Notes under the pieces: generated by a model
Told to the model about the DNA's origin: nothing
Databases searched by the model: none
Seen by the model: the letters and a program-made list of their open reading frames with translations, nothing else
From: an uncultured Nitrospinaceae bacterium
GTDB lineage: Bacteria > Nitrospinota > Nitrospinia > Nitrospinales > VA-1
NCBI GenBank assembly: GCA_938073925.1
Contig: CALJGH010000194.1
Coordinates: 1-15,877 of the forward strand
Direction of reading: 5' to 3'
DNA length: 15,877 bases
Made by a program: the position numbers and the translations under genes
Shown here: piece by piece, positions 14,010 through 15,877 of the stretch
How positions within the stretch are numbered: position 1 is the first letter of the stretch
Layout of the letters: every line of letters starts with the position of its first letter

Positions 14010-14417
14010 GGGCAATAGGTCAGAACGTGATAGGGCGAACAGTAGCAATTGCACCTCTGGATAGCCTACTCGCGTGAGAGGGAGCTTTGTATAATTGGAA
14101 ATAAGCACTGTGCCCGTTATTGCGAAGAGCCGAAGGCGATGTGGCAATCCAGAATAAATAAAAAAATATTTTTATCAGAACAACTGATAAATAAAGTGCG
14201 ACATTGTTGAGCCTGGATCGCCTCCCCCCCTCTGGTCGTTCGCGATGACTTACGGAAGGCTAGGCTCTGCTTTATAAGTTCCCAGAAGAGGAGACGGATT
14301 TTTTTTATAGCATAGCCGGGGTACATGGGAATCCTTATAGTTAAGCTGCATCTTAACCCCTTGAGTTACCTTTGTTTTTTATTTTATCAAGTATTCTAAT
14401 TAAAGAAGAGTTTCTCA
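14010..14417. other. Non-coding stretch after purC containing repeats
   Basis: No gene is supported here. The centre is taken up by an imperfect inverted-repeat element (listed separately). Two small hairpins are present: TTTATCAG/CTGATAAA (14171-14191) inside that element and GTTAAG/CTTAAC (14340-14357); neither has a T-run in the right place to be a convincing terminator. AAGAAGAG (14403-14410) is the ribosome binding site of the next small ORF. Confidence 0.6.
14116..14249. repeat. Imperfect inverted-repeat element with GC-rich arms
   Basis: The left arm (14116-14152) begins GTTATTGCGAAGAG and ends GGCAATCCAG. The right arm (14213-14249) begins CTGGATCGCC and ends TTCGCGATGAC. The reverse complement of the right arm matches the left arm at both ends (GT-AT-GCGAA and GCGATCCAG against GCAATCCAG), with a diverged middle. 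The arms enclose about 60 AT-rich bases with an internal eight-base-pair hairpin. The arm sequence resembles the dispersed 'attgcgagga...gcgacgtggcaatc' palindromic repeats found between genes in many bacterial genomes. It has no coding capacity. Copy number in this genome cannot be judged from one window. Confidence 0.65.
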
Positions 14418-14630
14418 ATGGATATCAAAAACTTGTTGGTTTTAAAACATGCCATTAAGGATTTTCCCGAATTAAAAGACGATGATGGTGGTTACCCCAT
14501 ATTGATTCCGTTGGATACTAACGCAATCGAACTTTTGAGAGATATAAATGTTGGAGGCTTGCTACACAATCCATTACAGGTGGAGTCATTATTAGATGTT
14601 GCTGTTCAACATCTAAAAGTATGTTTATGA
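14418..14630 (+). CDS. Small orphan protein, 70 aa
   Basis: I do not recognise it. It is acidic and leucine-rich with no signal or membrane segment. Residues 1-20 (LLVLKHAIKDFPELKDD) and 35-68 (AIELLRDINVGGLL and QVESLLDVAVQHLKV) look amphipathic-helical, joined by a GGYPILIPLD strand. The ATG has AAGAAGAG seven bases upstream, which supports real translation. It lies between the inverted-repeat element and the transposase fragment, so it may be accessory or a fragment of something larger. Confidence 0.5.
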   Translation: MDIKNLLVLKHAIKDFPELKDDDGGYPILIPLDTNAIELLRDINVGGLLHNPLQVESLLDVAVQHLKVCL

Positions 14631-14662
14631 GTTATAGTCAAATAATGATTATGAGAGCATGA

Positions 14663-14995
14663 TTATGCGGCGTTCCTTTGACGTTCGAAAGTTTCCTCAT
14701 CTATACAATCAATAAACTTCACGCCATTCATGACATCCGCTAACCGCCTAAATCCAAGTAGTTTTCGCCACCCTTTTTCTGCACTCAATCCAAGTTTGTA
14801 AACCATGGTCAGTATGGTTGATCTACTGACACAGGCACGGGTCTTTCTAGTTATCAACCGAATCGTAGAAAAGGTTGATTCTATCGGATTGCTGGTTCTA
14901 ATATGTGGCCAGTGATCAGCCGGAAAGTCATAAAAGGCTAAACCATCTCTTTTGGCTCTAAGAAGGTCGACCCATTCCAACTGGGTGTGGCCCGT
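14663..14995 (-). pseudogene. IS256-family (Mutator-type) transposase, C-terminal fragment
   Basis: The frame covers about the last quarter of a transposase that is normally near 400 residues. FYDFPADHWPHIRTSNPIEST and the following STIRLITRKTRACVSR, TMVYKLGLSAEKGWRKL and LADVMNGVKF are the conserved C-terminal segment of IS256-type transposases, with the Glu of NPIES as the probable last catalytic acidic residue. The upstream part with the other two catalytic Asp residues is missing; the frame ends at the TAA that stops the neighbouring cysteine-rich gene (14996-14998). An ATG at 14980 is just an internal codon. No terminal inverted repeats can be paired. A nine-base direct repeat, ATGATTATG (14645-14653 and 14659-14667), lies at the 3' side. 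The fragment is inactive. Confidence 0.88.
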
Positions 14996-15265
14996 TTAGA
15001 TGTCTTGGCATTCCATTTTCTCTAGGGGTTGTGCTTGGCATTCTATGGATTCAGTCATGCCGTTTGCTACAGCGCCACAGGCGGTGCTGATGCCGGTCAT
15101 AATAGTGTCTTGTTTTTCCATTCCCTTAACTTTTTGGCAAACAATCTGATCTTTGTATTTTATACAAATCTCACATTGATATTTGTTGCCTGTCCATAAA
15201 AGATCAATGGAAACGCTCGCGACCAGCAGTAAGAAAGCGATTGTGATGAGTGCGCCTTTATTCAT
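14996..15265 (-). CDS. Small cysteine-rich protein with N-terminal membrane segment, 89 aa
   Basis: I do not recognise it. Residues 5-24 (ALITIAFLLLVASVSIDLLW) form a single hydrophobic segment that could be an uncleaved anchor or signal peptide; the remainder should face the periplasm. That part has six cysteines (31, 34, 43, 63, 76, 86), including CEIC, an even number consistent with three disulfides or a metal site. The ATG is seven bases after the orn stop, suggesting co-transcription, with no strong ribosome binding site. The stop lies at the edge of the IS256 fragment, so the C terminus could have been altered by that insertion. Confidence 0.6.
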   Translation of the reverse strand: MNKGALITIAFLLLVASVSIDLLWTGNKYQCEICIKYKDQIVCQKVKGMEKQDTIMTGISTACGAVANGMTESIECQAQPLEKMECQDI

Positions 15266-15272
15266 AGTGGAT

Positions 15273-15854
15273 TTAAATAGCCTTGGATGCGGGAACTTCG
15301 GCTACTTGTTGAATGAAATAATTTTTTCGGTAAAAGATTAATTCTTGCAGAGATTCCCTTATATCAACCATTGCAACATGTTCCTGGCTTTTTTTCGGAC
15401 TTTTGGGGCCAGTCGGGTACCAGCGAGTAACAAGTTCTTTAATGGAAGTCACATCAACACTTCGGTAATGAAAATATTCATGCAGTCCGCGCATATATTT
15501 ATGTAGAAATTTTCGATCTTGGTGGATCGAATTGCCACATAAAGGGGAAGTGCCTTTCGGGCAATATTTTTTAACAAAATCCAGAGTTCTTTTTTCTGCT
15601 TCCGCTTCATCAATCAAAGATTGTTGTACCCGTTTAACCAATCCCGATTCATTGTGATGTTTGGTATTCCATTCATCCATCTTATCCAATATTTCGTTTC
15701 GTTGGTGGATGGCGATGCAGGGACCTTCTTCCAACACATTCAATTCGCTATCTGTAATGAGGGTAGCAATTTCAATGAGAACCTCTTTTTCTACATCGAG
15801 ACCGGTCATTTCGCAGTCCATCCAAACCAGGTTGTATTTTGATTTTTTCCCCAT
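15273..15854 (-). CDS. orn: Oligoribonuclease (DEDDh 3'-5' exoribonuclease)
   Basis: Orn degrades the last di- and short oligoribonucleotides from mRNA decay and finishes breakdown of the pGpG derived from cyclic di-GMP. The DEDDh residues are visible: Asp13 and Glu15 in LVWMDCEMTGLD, Asp113 in GNSIHQDRKFL, His159 and Asp164 in QEHVAMVDIRESL. YMRGLHEYFHYRSVDV between them is characteristic of Orn over other DEDD exonucleases. The 193 residues are standard, with about ten extra at the C terminus. The ATG has a weak AGAAAGA upstream; the promoter probably lies beyond the right edge. The 89-residue cysteine-rich gene follows after seven bases. Confidence 0.96.
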   Translation of the reverse strand: MGKKSKYNLVWMDCEMTGLDVEKEVLIEIATLITDSELNVLEEGPCIAIHQRNEILDKMDEWNTKHHNESGLVKRVQQSLIDEAEAEKRTLDFVKKYCPKGTSPLCGNSIHQDRKFLHKYMRGLHEYFHYRSVDVTSIKELVTRWYPTGPKSPKKSQEHVAMVDIRESLQELIFYRKNYFIQQVAEVPASKAI

Positions 15855-15877
15855 AAATATGTTCTTTCTAGTCTAAG

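Noticed and set aside
14171..14191. Eight-base-pair hairpin considered as the purC terminator
   Set aside because: The stem is AT-rich and is followed by TAAAG, not a T-run; it is also far from the purC stop and lies inside the inverted-repeat element.
1..15877. CRISPR array, defence island, prophage or biosynthetic cluster
   Set aside because: No regularly spaced repeats, integrase, nuclease-helicase set, phage structural gene or synthase was found; apart from the transposase tail the genes are housekeeping or central metabolism.

Overview
The window looks like ordinary chromosome of a Gram-negative, probably autotrophic bacterium. The strongest clue is a complete five-gene 2-oxoacid:ferredoxin oxidoreductase operon of the split-subunit type, with an extra CODH/ACS-epsilon-like subunit. 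That type is known from reductive TCA cycle organisms such as Hydrogenobacter and nitrite oxidisers (Nitrospira/Nitrospina). Nitrospinota-like is my best guess, but it is inference from gene content only. MltA (a lipoprotein) and Orn also fit a Gram-negative cell. GTG and TTG starts are frequent, and several are fixed by clear Shine-Dalgarno sites.

Layout. (1) Positions 1-2418: a frameshifted M28 zinc peptidase on the minus strand, then on the plus strand a small conserved protein, pcm (protein repair) and an orotate-PRTase-like phosphoribosyltransferase. (2) Positions 2419-4243, minus strand: rnhA then mltA, converging on the PRTase with stop codons that abut exactly. (3) Positions 4504-5019: a ferritin-like/rubrerythrin-type protein. 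(4) Positions 5271-9511: the oxidoreductase operon in order epsilon-like, alpha, beta, gamma, delta, bounded by a near-consensus sigma70-type promoter and a strong intrinsic terminator. (5) Positions 9675-10451: an unrecognised protein with two putative zinc ribbons. (6) Positions 10518-11875, minus strand: a low-molecular-weight phosphatase translationally coupled to a fructosamine-kinase-family protein, a pairing tied to ribulosamine deglycation. (7) Positions 11984-14009: purB-purC. (8) Positions 14010-15265: a decayed accessory patch with an imperfect inverted-repeat element, a small orphan ORF, an IS256-family transposase tail and a cysteine-rich small membrane-anchored protein. (9) orn closes the window.

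The main metabolic unit is the oxidoreductase: alpha and beta bind thiamine diphosphate and do the chemistry, gamma completes the CoA/oxoacid enzyme, delta carries two 4Fe-4S clusters to exchange electrons with ferredoxin, and the epsilon-like subunit has an unclear role. Whether the substrate is pyruvate or 2-oxoglutarate cannot be read from sequence alone. I saw no defence system, CRISPR array, tRNA, rRNA or secretion cluster. The most notable observations are the repairable frameshift in the peptidase, a decayed tandem copy of the 3' end of the epsilon-like gene, the coupled deglycation pair, two apparently leaderless genes near the left end, and the uncharacterised double zinc-ribbon protein.
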